DNA from: Craspedostauros australis
Taxonomy: Eukaryota > Bacillariophyta > Bacillariophyceae > Mastogloiales > Achnanthaceae
Direction: 5' to 3'
DNA length: 64,000 bases
Assembly: GCA_026770025.1 (NCBI GenBank)
Contig: JAMXDE010000017.1
Span: forward strand, 1,178,001 to 1,242,000
The notes beneath the pieces are model-generated. The model ran no database searches. It was given only the letters and a program-made list of their open reading frames with translations, and was not told the origin of the DNA. Of the stretch, positions 42,661 through 52,865 are shown piece by piece. The translations under genes were made by a program, and so were the position numbers. How positions within the stretch are numbered: the first letter of the stretch is position 1; every line of letters begins with the position of its first letter.

Positions 42661-45600
42661 GCCTTTTTCCACACACCCGCTCGACCCGCGCTCTGCCCGT
42701 GAACAGTCCGTTCCCATGTACTCCAAACAGAGTTGCTTCTCTAGTACAGGCGCTCATGGAGAGTAGAATACTGTGTTTTATACGTCCGTAACATTAACAA
42801 CAACTGAATGAAGATACGAGCCCTCGACCACATCCTACTCTCATGAACATGTGCTGGAGAACGATTGATTTGAACATCGCAACCGTGTTCAACATCGACA
42901 CACTGCCTGCACACATACGTCATCATCGCCCTCGCATCCGCGCCTTGACATTCGCACTCCCATGGGAGCGTAAGTATAGCAGGTGCCCTCTGCTATTCGT
43001 TCTACGATGCTCTACTCTTTTCTGCTCTGTCAGTTGGCTCTATTCTCCACTGCACACTACTGCATTCTCTCTTTCGAGTCGTGTTGCAAAATTGATGTTC
43101 AAATTTCTATCAGAAATCGATGATTTTCCAAAACAAAATCGCGACAGCGCACCCATCATGTCCTTTGCGACATCTATCAGATACACACTCGAAGCCACTT
43201 GTGGTGACATCATTCCGCTCACAACATTCCGTTTTGATGGTTTGGTTCGCAGACAATGACCCTGCTCGTGCTCGTTGAGTAGGCGAGACGAGACAAATCG
43301 CGCTTACCGCCAAGCAAGCACACGGCAACGTTCGATTGTGATCCCTCATGATTACACTGGTGCAGACACGCGAGCAGGCTCCGCCCGATCTACTCGTGCT
43401 TGTGCTCAGGTGTTGTCACCATGGAGCTTTTCGCAATACTTGACGGATCCATGGAGACGGGTCCACGAGAGACGGACGGAAAGGAATGAGGCGATCGTGC
43501 AAAAGCGTCCATTTGCGAGCACTGCCAATCACAAGCAAAATCGTTCCAGTGTGTTTCTTGTGTGGTTTGCAAGTCGATGGTCGCGCTTGGCATCACTCTG
43601 ATGCATGGTGGAATGCATGAAGGAATGTTTGAAGGAGGTGCATGGCACTCGCAATAATTTGTGTATGCTTCTCTCGAATCCTAGTGACGTGGGCAGTCGC
43701 ATCGCAATCGAGCCGACTGCAATACTTCGTACTCGTGGAGTCGTCGTTTGGCACTCCTCCACCCGGCACAAGGACTCGTATGGATTGAAGCGACGGACGC
43801 GTGGACAAAATGGGAAACCACGCGCTGATCCAGCAGACGTGCGAAGAGAACACGGCGATGGTCATCCCATACCGCAACATGGGATTGTGTAGGCTTTGTC
43901 ATTGCCTTTAATGGATTTTGTTTGCAGTGTTGTTGAGACCTGCCTGGTCGTAAGTGGAGTCGCGTCCAGGGTCGTTTTCGTGATGGTGTGATTCTGTCAG
44001 TTTCTCGTCGATGGTGCATCAACGCAAAGAAGCATGGCAATGGGATACCTTGATCGGTCGAAGGGGCCGGGATCATGAAAGAGAGGCAATTGCGTTCGTA
44101 CCTGTGGGTCTTGGGCTGCCGACGGATGGATGAATCATTCGATGCTGGTCATTGTTTCCCGAGACGTTGTTTTGCATCACCGCCTTGTTGGTGATGAGCG
44201 GGAGCCATTCTTGGTTTGTGTTCGAACTTATTGCATTCCACATCATGGATGACGGCTCGGCTGCACGCAACAAGAGGAGACAGAAAGAAGAAATACTCGC
44301 CATGGTGCGTTGTGGCATGGTATTTATGTATTATTTCCGTAATGTTGGTTGACAGTCGAGCAGGCAGGCGGAGTAGAGTGCTCTATGTAGATTGATCGAT
44401 GGAAACACAGATGAAGAGCGAAAGAAGAGAGAGAGAGAGAGAGAGAGACAGAGGGGGTCCGCTCTCCCGGGCTCGACACAAGAACGAAGGATACATCGAC
44501 GGAGATCCTACCTCCGTTACATGCCGATAGGACAGACCAAAGCGCAATTGGCCACGAGAGAATAGAGTAGAGCGCTCTGACTTATGGTAGTTTGCCGTCA
44601 CAAAGTGAGTTCCTTGGGTACCGGCGCCACGTAATCGTATCGTGGAGCAGCTTGTCAGTGTGTGGTACCGTGACACCAGCCAACTCAACTGCCGCTGGCT
44701 GAGGTATGAGGTGCGACGTTGAGCATACAAGCTTTCAACTCCAGGCACATTCGAGATAGCCTATCAACCAACCCTGAAGTACAACAAACCAAATCAAAAG
44801 TTCCGTTGCTGGGTGAAACTGCACCAGCGCAGGTGTGGAGATGGGACACCAAACTGCGGTGGTCTGACCATGGGGAATGATGTCTCTTCTTCTGCCAATT
44901 CGCCACCACGCGGCAAATCCGAGCCACCAATACGAATGAACCTCGCGACGGTTGCGAAAGTTGCAGCGAAAGTGGCAGCGGAAGGTAATGGAGGCGGATG
45001 GCGGTCCGACGTGTTGCGCAATCCCACGTGCGTCTTGTCTGCACTATGTGTACATGTCCTTCTGTCGCATCTGGAAGGTTGAGCGGCGTCACACCATGTC
45101 TAAATGTTCGTGGGATCGTGAACATTCAACTACCTGATCCTATGATTTGGGGGAGGCGCATGTCATTCTGCCCAGACCGTAGTTGCCTTTGTTTAAGGGA
45201 CAAGGACTCCGGAAATAGGCTTCGTGGAAACCGCAAGTGCGTCTGTCTATGCAACTGAGCTGCGCTTTCTATCGCGAGGCGACACGGTAGGTGGAGAGAA
45301 AGTTCGGAATTGCGCTATCTATTTGTCGTTCTTCATGTCACAAAAGATGGTTTTCGACAGGGTACTGCAGCGTCTTGCGACATTGCAGTGGTCTTGTTTA
45401 CACAACCAACGGCGAATTGGTTTTTATTGTGCGCATGGACGTTTGGAACATGGATTCATCCAATCTCGTGTGTGCGGGCTTGTCTCCGTGTCACTTGGGC
45501 TGCATCTGCTCCTTGTTGTTTCTGGAACTCATGTCTGAAACGGCTTGGTATTCGAACGAATGCACTTCCATTTAAATGTGACGAATGCAAGTTTGTCAAG

Positions 45601-46424
45601 AAAAGTGGTTGGGAAGGTCTGAGTTCTTGACAGGGTGCGAACGGTTGTGTCATTTGTGGTGAAGTTCTTCCCTGTTTCTGGGCATTCTGGGCTTCGCTCA
45701 CACAGTCGCAACACATGCACGAGGTCCATAAGTATCAGTACGCAGAAATCACTTTTTGTGTTCCTTTGCGAAGTCACCTCGCAAAGCCTCGACTTCGCCC
45801 CCCTTGCAGACACGCACGAACCGTGCGTCACATGACCAGAATGGCGGATGCACAAGACGGAGATCGAATCGACCGCGAGATGCGTGAGCGAGTGGTGGCT
45901 GAGGCTGCAGAAGTCGTCGAGGGTTGCACTTTCCGTCGTTTCCCGCCTTTCTTCGCAGTTTTGTGGGATTCGTGGCTATTGACACGAACTGTTCGTGGCA
46001 AGGGGCCAGAAAGGCAAACAGCGAAGCGCGCAGTTGTTGTTGCCTACGTCATGAACACCATGTGAGGGAGAACTACTCTACAACTCTGACCGAAACTGCC
46101 CCACTCGATACAACCCAACACAAAACTTCCGACGCTTCTCACAACCTTCGCTTCACCATTCTTCCTTCACCTCTTTGCTTCCTTCACATTCATTGCATGT
46201 CTCAGCTGCTCTCACACTGCGCAACACACAACGGACAACTCAAGACGCACCTTTGCGCACAACTTCGCTGCTCTGAGCTGTCCTGTCCCACAATTCTCGC
46301 ATCATCCGCAGCACATCCTCATCCTTGTGCAGAACTCCACACAAGTCCAAATCGTGGTCACAAAATCTCGCGATACATCGTCGACTCCTCCAGACTCCAC
46401 AACAGCAACACCAGCAGCAACAAC
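42661..46424. other. Long spacer, four-span gene / Arg-Ser-rich gene
   Basis: This is 3.8 kb without a gene I can name. AGTAGAATACTGTG at about 42761-42774 lies about 100 nt past the four-span stop. A (GA)n microsatellite lies at 44424-44448. A 74-codon frame at 45841-46065 (ATG, acidic and charged, MADAQDGDRIDREMRERVV start) may be a small gene or an upstream ORF; I do not call it. Confidence 0.35.
44424..44448 (+). repeat. (GA)n microsatellite
   Basis: About 12 GA units. Shorter GA/CT runs occur at 9776-9791, 11613-11629, 25212-25224, 28899-28916, 37258-37272 and 60092-60116. Confidence 0.8.
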
Positions 46425-47309
46425 ATGTGCAACAACGACATGAACTTGACCTCTCAGCGCAACGGACCTTCCACGGGACGACGAACCGTCCCCTTCCAGA
46501 AGCCGGAGATGAATGAGATCAGCAAGAGGGATGCTGGCGACTGCGACGATGCTTCCGTCTCCTCAACCATCTCGTCATCATCCATCCTCTCATCATCATC
46601 GATCGACACCGAACCATCCTCCTTCTCCATGTCACTGCCAAGCGATGACGGCGCCAACGCAGACGAAAGTCGCATCAACAGCAGGATCAGAAGGAGGAGG
46701 CGCGAGGCCCTCGGCCAGCCAGTCCAACCCATCAGATCCTACGACACCTGCAGGCGCAACAAGCGTGCCTCGAGAAGCATCCGCAACGCATACACTCTCT
46801 CCCAGCTACCACCAGTCACCATCGAATTCGAGACCTCCATGATGGAGGCCCAGATGCAGGAACGACCGAGGCCACGATCTTGCCAAAAGCCAGTGACGAA
46901 GTACTCCTCTGCTCCACTTTCACTGTCTCAGCTGGGCAGACGCAACAGCTGCGGTGCCGTCTCCGCACTGCGTCGTCATCAGGATGAGAGAAGGATGCGC
47001 ATCTCGGTGCATTCGGGCTGCTCGAAGGCCAACAGCGACCGTCCTTTGAGACAGATCCAGCTGGCGCTCATGGCCAAGACCCCACCCTCCTCCATGAAGG
47101 CCACACGACGCAGATCAGATCAGCTGTCAAGGCACTCCCGACGCTCCTCCGTCTGCAGCATCGAGATCTCCGAAAGTGACATGTACAGCGTCTCCAGGAG
47201 ATCAAGACGTGGCAGCCTCACGCTGACCACCAGTCTGGAGGGCCTGCCACGCTCCGGCACCGTATCCTCACGGAGATCCATCCCATCGAGGCCCGCGGTC
47301 TCTCCATGA
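46425..47309 (+). CDS. Arg/Ser-rich disordered protein, 294 aa
   Basis: No domain recognised. The N-terminal third has an acidic Ser/Asp-rich part (DDASVSSTISSSS through about 75). The rest is strongly basic, with RRRRRE, RSYDTCRRNKRASRS and many RRxS sites that basophilic kinases could phosphorylate (for example SRHSRRSSVCS and SRRSRRGS). It has neither a signal peptide nor a membrane segment. The pattern suggests a phospho-regulated nuclear or cytoskeletal protein. The start at 46425 follows an AACACCAGCAGCAACAAC leader. An in-frame ATG at 46197 would add 76 residues rich in Cys/His that look like leader sequence, so I prefer 46425. Confidence 0.65.
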   Translation: MCNNDMNLTSQRNGPSTGRRTVPFQKPEMNEISKRDAGDCDDASVSSTISSSSILSSSSIDTEPSSFSMSLPSDDGANADESRINSRIRRRRREALGQPVQPIRSYDTCRRNKRASRSIRNAYTLSQLPPVTIEFETSMMEAQMQERPRPRSCQKPVTKYSSAPLSLSQLGRRNSCGAVSALRRHQDERRMRISVHSGCSKANSDRPLRQIQLALMAKTPPSSMKATRRRSDQLSRHSRRSSVCSIEISESDMYSVSRRSRRGSLTLTTSLEGLPRSGTVSSRRSIPSRPAVSP

Positions 47310-48135
47310 GCACACACACGCCACAGGCAAGGCATCAGGTCGGATCCGGTCGAAAGAGACGCGACGGGAAGGAGGATGCATGGATCGTGCTGCACCCCAT
47401 CTGTCTACCCATCTACTATAATGTATTATATCATATAATCCATCCATTCAACTACCATACGCTATCACACACATCCAACGTCGCCAGAGATCTTCTTGTC
47501 ACAGCATCATTCATGTAACGGCACGATCATGGTACCAAGGTCGGAGCGGTACTATTCGCAGGCGATGGCGCACACATGTCCGTACCAGTCCTCTCTATTC
47601 CATCTCAAGGACGAGCCATACTCCCACCACACACACGATCGTTGGAGGATCATCAGTTCGTCACTTTCGCAATTGTCGGTTTCGCCGTGTTCCCACGAAG
47701 TCCGATAGTCGCTGACTCCGACACATCAGTGTCACAAAGACATTCCAGAGGCGATTGTGATGGAGTTCAGCACTAATTTAGTTCATTTGAAATCTGAATT
47801 CCACGATCATTCCATTTAGTCGTACGAACTTGGAGGAGACACGATTGGGTCCGCAACCACAAAAATGATCCACGGTATCGTTTTCATCACGATCGTGGGA
47901 ATTCTCGCTCAGACGAACTCGCGCGAGAGACGAGGATCGCTGCCTTCGGATCCATCAATCTCCATACGTCGCCAGCAGAAGGAATGAAGGAACAGGCGAG
48001 CGGCAATGGCTGTTGGTTTGAGGCATACCCGTGTATTTGCACCTACATGTACATGCACAAGTACTATATGTACAGAAGACAGCAGTCCAGGACGAAGGAG
48101 ACGTGAAAGTCGTGAAAGTCGTGGAAGACGTGGAG
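47310..48135. other. Intergenic, upstream of dioxygenase-like gene
   Basis: CTACTATAATGTATTATATC at about 47413-47432 lies about 105 nt past the previous stop. Before the dioxygenase start there are out-of-frame ATGs (48005, 48047) that would act as upstream ORFs, and an acceptor-like AGCAGTCCAG ending near 48090, so a leader intron is possible. Confidence 0.4.
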
Positions 48136-49980
48136 ATGTCCTCCATGATGCACGGTGGCAGTGTTGATGATGATCAACATGCTGTGGTTGGACTCACGAC
48201 AGACCAAGTGGAGACGTACCTACGTGATGGCGTCCTGGTGGTTGATGATGTCCTCGACGAGCAGGAGTTGGAAGCGGCAAGGTCGGGGTTGCGACGCACG
48301 CTGATGGATCACGGCATCCATGAGTGTGATGCCGACGCGATGCTCAATGACGACAACGAAGCAGATCTGTCGGCCGTCGCATCGCGCATCTCGATGGAAT
48401 CGATCAAGGCATTCCAAGACCTCTCTTCAACGAATGGAAGCGGAGGCGTTTTGGATGTATTCTACGTAAACTGGAAGTTCCAGATCGCCAGCAACCCGCG
48501 GTTGTGGAACATGACGAAGCAGCTGTGGGAAGCCGCGTATTGTCACGATGGCGAGACGATGGAGGATGTTGGTGGACAATCCGCCGATCAGGCTCATCGT
48601 TGGCATCCTTACGGCGAGCATGATATCAACAAGGGATACATGTACGTTGATCGGATTGGGTTTCGGCTGCCGTCATGTTTGTCTGATCAGCTCGGCCGTC
48701 AGATGCATCTTCGCGACAGGAGTGCGGACGCGAGTGAAGATGGGCGGAGGAAGATCAATGTCGATCCTCCAAGCTCTCCAACCCAGTCCAGCAACGCGGC
48801 AAAGAAGCTGCAGAAGAAGCTGAAGAATCAGAGCCTGCAAAGATCATTGACGCCTCATTTGGACTGCTGCCCGGACACGTACAACACGTTGCCATCTGCA
48901 TTCAAAGCACCGTCATCATCTGGCACTGAAGCTCGGGTGCCTCCCAGGAACGGCAAGCTGCCAAAGTGGCGTCCCATCCAATGCTTCATCTCCTTAAGTG
49001 ACAGCACCGAACCAAACACTGGAGGTTTCGAGGCAGCGAAGGGCTTTCATCGTGACTTTGATGAATGGCGAAAGAATCGACAACCAGCGATTGTCACGCG
49101 GAGAGTCAAGCTGACGCAGAAGCAGCAGCAGCAGAGGAAGAAAAGTAAAGGAAAAGAACTGGAGAGGCAGAGGCAGCATCCGAGCGGATATGAGAGAGGT
49201 GGTGGGCGGCCACGCAAGAGTGATGGACATGGGATTGAGGCAGCACTGGGCGCAAATACAGTGCTGCAGGAAACAACAGCAGCTGCAACCGAAACCGGAG
49301 ATGGAGGAGAAGACAGCGGTTGTTCGCAGACCAAGGTGGAGACCAGCAGAGCGAACAGCAGTGGGACCGACGCAGACACAACACAGCATGCACCGCAACC
49401 ATTCAAGGTGATGACCAACGCGGCTGGGCAGCAGATCGAAGTGCACGAGATCCCCCCTCCGTGCGTCGGAGAGTACAGTCACATTCGCCCCAAGGAAGAC
49501 AAGGAGGTGATGGAAAGGGTGGTTCACATTCCAGCGCGGGCTGGATCTGCAGTATTTTGGGACAATCGCATTCCGCACGCCAACGCCTATCGTCATGATG
49601 GCATCCAGCCTCGGTCGGTTGTGTACTGTTCCTTCCTGCCTGACGTAGAGATCAACCGAGCCTATGCGAAAGATCAATTGGCCAAGTTCCATGCTGGGAT
49701 GAAACCGACAGATCAGTGGATTCACATGGATGACCGTGAGGACGACAAGAAGAACGAGGATGAAGACGCGAGGCCGCAGCACCCGAGCATACAGAATCCT
49801 GTAGATTCAGCTGGCGAACTCAAAGTCGCCACTACTGCAACTGCAGCTACAGCTACAGGTGCAGGCACTCCGAGGAACCAATCCAACGACCAGATGGGAG
49901 CTCCAAAGCAGACACAGCTGCAGCAGAGAATACGGCTGTCAGCGTTAGGAGAGCAGTTGATGGGAATCCGCAGCTGGTGA
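48136..49980 (+). CDS. Phytanoyl-CoA dioxygenase-like 2-oxoglutarate/Fe(II) oxygenase with large insert, 614 aa
   Basis: The N-terminal QVETYLRDGVLVVDDVLDEQEL is typical of the PhyH family. The metal site is visible: HxD in SLTPHLDCCPD (His241, Asp243), the distal histidine in RIPHANAYR (His481), and Arg493 in QPRSVVYCSF for 2-oxoglutarate. The enzyme should hydroxylate a small molecule or lipid using iron, oxygen and 2-oxoglutarate; the substrate is unknown. The gap between HxD and the distal His is about 240 residues, far above the usual spacing, because of a Gln/Lys/Ser/Thr-rich insert (about 315-435). The C-terminal 100 residues are also low complexity. No targeting signal is visible. The frame is open upstream to 48031 but has no ATG, so 48136 is used; an upstream exon remains possible. 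Confidence 0.82.
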   Translation: MSSMMHGGSVDDDQHAVVGLTTDQVETYLRDGVLVVDDVLDEQELEAARSGLRRTLMDHGIHECDADAMLNDDNEADLSAVASRISMESIKAFQDLSSTNGSGGVLDVFYVNWKFQIASNPRLWNMTKQLWEAAYCHDGETMEDVGGQSADQAHRWHPYGEHDINKGYMYVDRIGFRLPSCLSDQLGRQMHLRDRSADASEDGRRKINVDPPSSPTQSSNAAKKLQKKLKNQSLQRSLTPHLDCCPDTYNTLPSAFKAPSSSGTEARVPPRNGKLPKWRPIQCFISLSDSTEPNTGGFEAAKGFHRDFDEWRKNRQPAIVTRRVKLTQKQQQQRKKSKGKELERQRQHPSGYERGGGRPRKSDGHGIEAALGANTVLQETTAAATETGDGGEDSGCSQTKVETSRANSSGTDADTTQHAPQPFKVMTNAAGQQIEVHEIPPPCVGEYSHIRPKEDKEVMERVVHIPARAGSAVFWDNRIPHANAYRHDGIQPRSVVYCSFLPDVEINRAYAKDQLAKFHAGMKPTDQWIHMDDREDDKKNEDEDARPQHPSIQNPVDSAGELKVATTATAATATGAGTPRNQSNDQMGAPKQTQLQQRIRLSALGEQLMGIRSW

Positions 49981-50671
49981 CATTTGCACTCGCGCCAACA
50001 CAAGGCAAGGCAAAGCATCGGCCGGGATGCCCGCTCCTTGCCGTCGCGAGATGCGATAGCGTAAATCAATGCAGTCTGCTTTCCTTGCGGTCTTGTGTGT
50101 GGGAATACCGTGACTGCAATGCTGAACGAAAGAGAGCATAGAGTTGCACATGGGCGTACGGTACTGTATTATATGTATGAGCATGAGTATGGTAGACAGG
50201 GCACCCTGATGTAACGAGAACATTGGTACACATCCAACCGGTCGACGACTCTACTGAAGCTACAAAAGTAGCGCGCATGTCGTGCGTACGTACTTGAGCA
50301 GGGGTCATTCTCCATTCGTAGTCGTATGGTGTGAGCAAAGACATGCCGAGGAAGATGCCAATACGAGCAGTCATGTTGCGGCATGGCCTCTCGAAATCAT
50401 GGGATGGCTCGCAATACACATTGCTGATAGTAGACATGGATCTGTGGCATCTGAAAGTGCTGGTCTATTGTAATAGTCTCTATTGGTACATGCGGCTGGC
50501 GCAAGGACAGATAATCAATGGGACGAACCAAAGCATTCTACTATGGTTTGTCCCATGATTCATGTGCCTACGGTGTGGCGAGGTATGATGTGTTGCGTTT
50601 GGGTGCGAAGCGGAAGCCTCTCACGATGAGGCATAGTCACATTCGACACGACCGACGAGTGCATACCATGC
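49981..50671. other. Convergent intergenic region
   Basis: GTACTGTATTATATGTATG at about 50160-50178 lies about 185 nt past the dioxygenase stop. No gene seen. Confidence 0.4.
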
Positions 50672-51316
50672 TTATGGAAGCACGACAGCACGCTCCTTGG
50701 CCTCGACGTTGATAGTCTCAAGCTCGAACGCTGGGATGCTGCTATCCTCACCTTCGGCATCAATGTCGATGTCGGCCTGATCCTGGGCCTCCATGACTTC
50801 GGACTCGGCGATCTGGTCGACGGCTGGCTCGACTGGAACGTCCTCATCCTCGTGGTGGTGATGATCGTGGTGTCCCTTGTATCCCTTGTGGCTTCCGTGG
50901 GCCTTGTTGCTCTTGGATCCGTGCCGGTGGTGCTCATGCTCATGCTCGTGGTCATGCTTGTGCTCGTGCTCGCCGCTCTTGATGAACTTGCCGCTGGACT
51001 TGGATCCCTTGTGCACGTGCATGTCGTGGTAGCCTGGGTGGCGATCCATCTCGGAGTCCTCCTCTTCTTCCTGTTCTTCGGACTCGTTCTCCTGGAATCG
51101 ACCGAGCTTGTTGGCCTTCTTGGCATCGAGCTCCAACGTCTCCATCTCTGGCTCCACGTCACTGGATGACGATGAGGAGGAAGAGGAGGAGGAAGAGCTT
51201 CCGCTGCTCTCATGGTGACGGCCCTTGATCATGTTCTTGATGTTCTCTCCGAAGCGGGCTTCGGCTTTGGAGGCCAAGAGGGCGAGGAGGAGGGTGGCTG
51301 GTGCGATGAGCTTCAT
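50672..51316 (-). CDS. Secreted His/Ser-rich acidic protein, possible metal binder, 214 aa
   Basis: A clean signal peptide (1-20, ending SKAEA) is followed by a short basic helix-like part, a run of 15 serines (about 38-52) and an acidic stretch (Glu-rich, 78-88). The His-rich region (about 92-156) contains HEHEHEHH, HHDHHHH and GSHKGYKGHH; the C-terminus is acidic. There is no Phe at the cleavage site, so secretion or vacuolar delivery is more likely than plastid import. Dense His/Glu/Asp suggests binding of Zn, Cu, Ni or Ca, or a role in an extracellular matrix; this is inference from composition. No family recognised. It has one exon; the start at 51316 is immediately before the signal peptide. 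Confidence 0.7.
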   Translation of the reverse strand: MKLIAPATLLLALLASKAEARFGENIKNMIKGRHHESSGSSSSSSSSSSSSSDVEPEMETLELDAKKANKLGRFQENESEEQEEEEDSEMDRHPGYHDMHVHKGSKSSGKFIKSGEHEHKHDHEHEHEHHRHGSKSNKAHGSHKGYKGHHDHHHHEDEDVPVEPAVDQIAESEVMEAQDQADIDIDAEGEDSSIPAFELETINVEAKERAVVLP

Positions 51317-52825
51317 GGTGAGGTGTTTGGTTGGTTGGATGCTGTTGATGAGTTGCTGTTGGCGGATTGATGAGATTGTGAGATGATGGAGAGCTGAAAG
51401 TCTCAGGATGAGGTCTGCACATGGTTGACTGTTGGATGCCGCCACAAACAGCACAAGAACAACGAGAAGATGATGATCGGGACAAAAGTTGTCACCAACG
51501 GCTCGCGTTGTACGCTCCCACCAACACGTTGATTCATGTTGATTCGTGGGGGAGTGTTGCATGCTTCTCCCCTCACCGTACGTTCTCTGCATCTCTTCCA
51601 ATTCACCGGTTGTCCATTCCGCAATCGGAATTGTGGAAGTTCCACGGCACTTAAATAATACGACATTGATATCGTGTCAATTTGTGTCCTATGTATGTCA
51701 CTAAGACATGGGAGAAGCATCGTCGTCGTTCGAATCATCTCCTCCACATCGCAACCGCGAATGACAATCGTGTCAAAACCGATCGGATGAAAAGTTCGAA
51801 AACGGGATTCGGTTTGACTTCGTCGACCAAACACACACAGGCTGGGATGCCTGATTGCGTGCTTGGCGCCATTGTGCACCAACGAGCGTGTTCTGCGTTG
51901 TTCCTTGTGCAGGTCGTCATCGTGCGCGCAAGTGCTTCGGTTTTGTGACACTCTTTGGCTTGTTTCGTGGGATTGGTCTACCAACCGTTATTGTCGTGCC
52001 AAATGTGAGCTTCAACCTGTCACAATTTGTCATGCGGAGGGACGATCTGCTCCTCGCGCCTGCGATTCGTTGGCCTGGATCATGTCCTCCTCCTCCACAA
52101 TCTCAGCGCCTACAAGCGACAACACGTTCTATGGATATCACAAATACGAGCCACCATTACCCATGGTACGAGCTGCGAGTGCCCGGAGATGGATGCGAGC
52201 GAGTGGTATTGTTCCCGGGCTCGACAAAGCACATCCACCAATCGTTGGTTGCGTCAATCCCCTTGCTGCCTTCCCACTTGTATCTCCCTCCTTCACCATG
52301 GGGTTGCGATCGTGTGATCATTCAAGTTCCTTTCCACCATCATGCATCTCAAGTGTTGCAGCACGGACAACCTCTCTAGAGGGAGAAGAGTGACCATGCT
52401 CAATTCTGTAGATACGTGCAGCCCAGTGATCGCAAATACAATTGGCCAGGTTGCAAAGTGATGACGGTCGCCATTGAATCGAGAGCGCATTTACCATGCG
52501 AGAGACTGATAAGACGCCCGAGGCGCAAGACAGCCCGCATGGAATCACGTTGCAGGTATCAACTTTCTTGCAGCTGTCGCATGCCATCATGCTGCTGCAT
52601 AGTATTGTGTAATGGACGACCTTGGACAACGAGGATGTGTGGCGTATCTACTGTGTAGAGTAGAATAACTTGTATTGTATTATGTAGATGTGCATGCGCG
52701 ATGAGCTGCGTGTGCAATACATTTAGTTTATGTAATGGTGGGAGGAAGGATTTGAATGATCTGTCGAAGGGCTTCACTAGCAGCACCTTCCTCGGGCCCA
52801 CCAACCTTCATCAAGAGCGTCCAAA

Positions 52826-52856
<31 letters not shown>

Positions 52857-52865
52857 TCTACAGCT
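51317..52865. other. Intergenic, His-rich gene / TPR gene
   Basis: All three plus-strand frames are open over much of 51863-52380; one (ATG 52032, 115 codons) looks mildly protein-like, but there is no family match. AGTAGAATAACTTG and TTGTATTATGTAGATG near 52659-52690 lie about 180-200 nt past the TPR stop. A (CTG)9 run lies at 52826-52852. Confidence 0.35.
52826..52852 (+). repeat. (CTG)9 trinucleotide repeat in TPR gene 3' region
   Basis: Nine perfect CTG units, read as CAG on the coding strand, starting 14 nt past the TPR stop codon. It is probably transcribed as part of the 3' untranslated region. Confidence 0.8.

Noticed and set aside
45841-46065. 74-codon frame starting MADAQDGD
   Set aside because: Could be an upstream ORF of the following gene; too short and without a match.
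51863-52393. Three overlapping plus-strand frames, one with ATG at 52032
   Set aside because: All three frames lack stops, so openness is not evidence; the 115-codon frame looks mildly protein-like but matches nothing I know.
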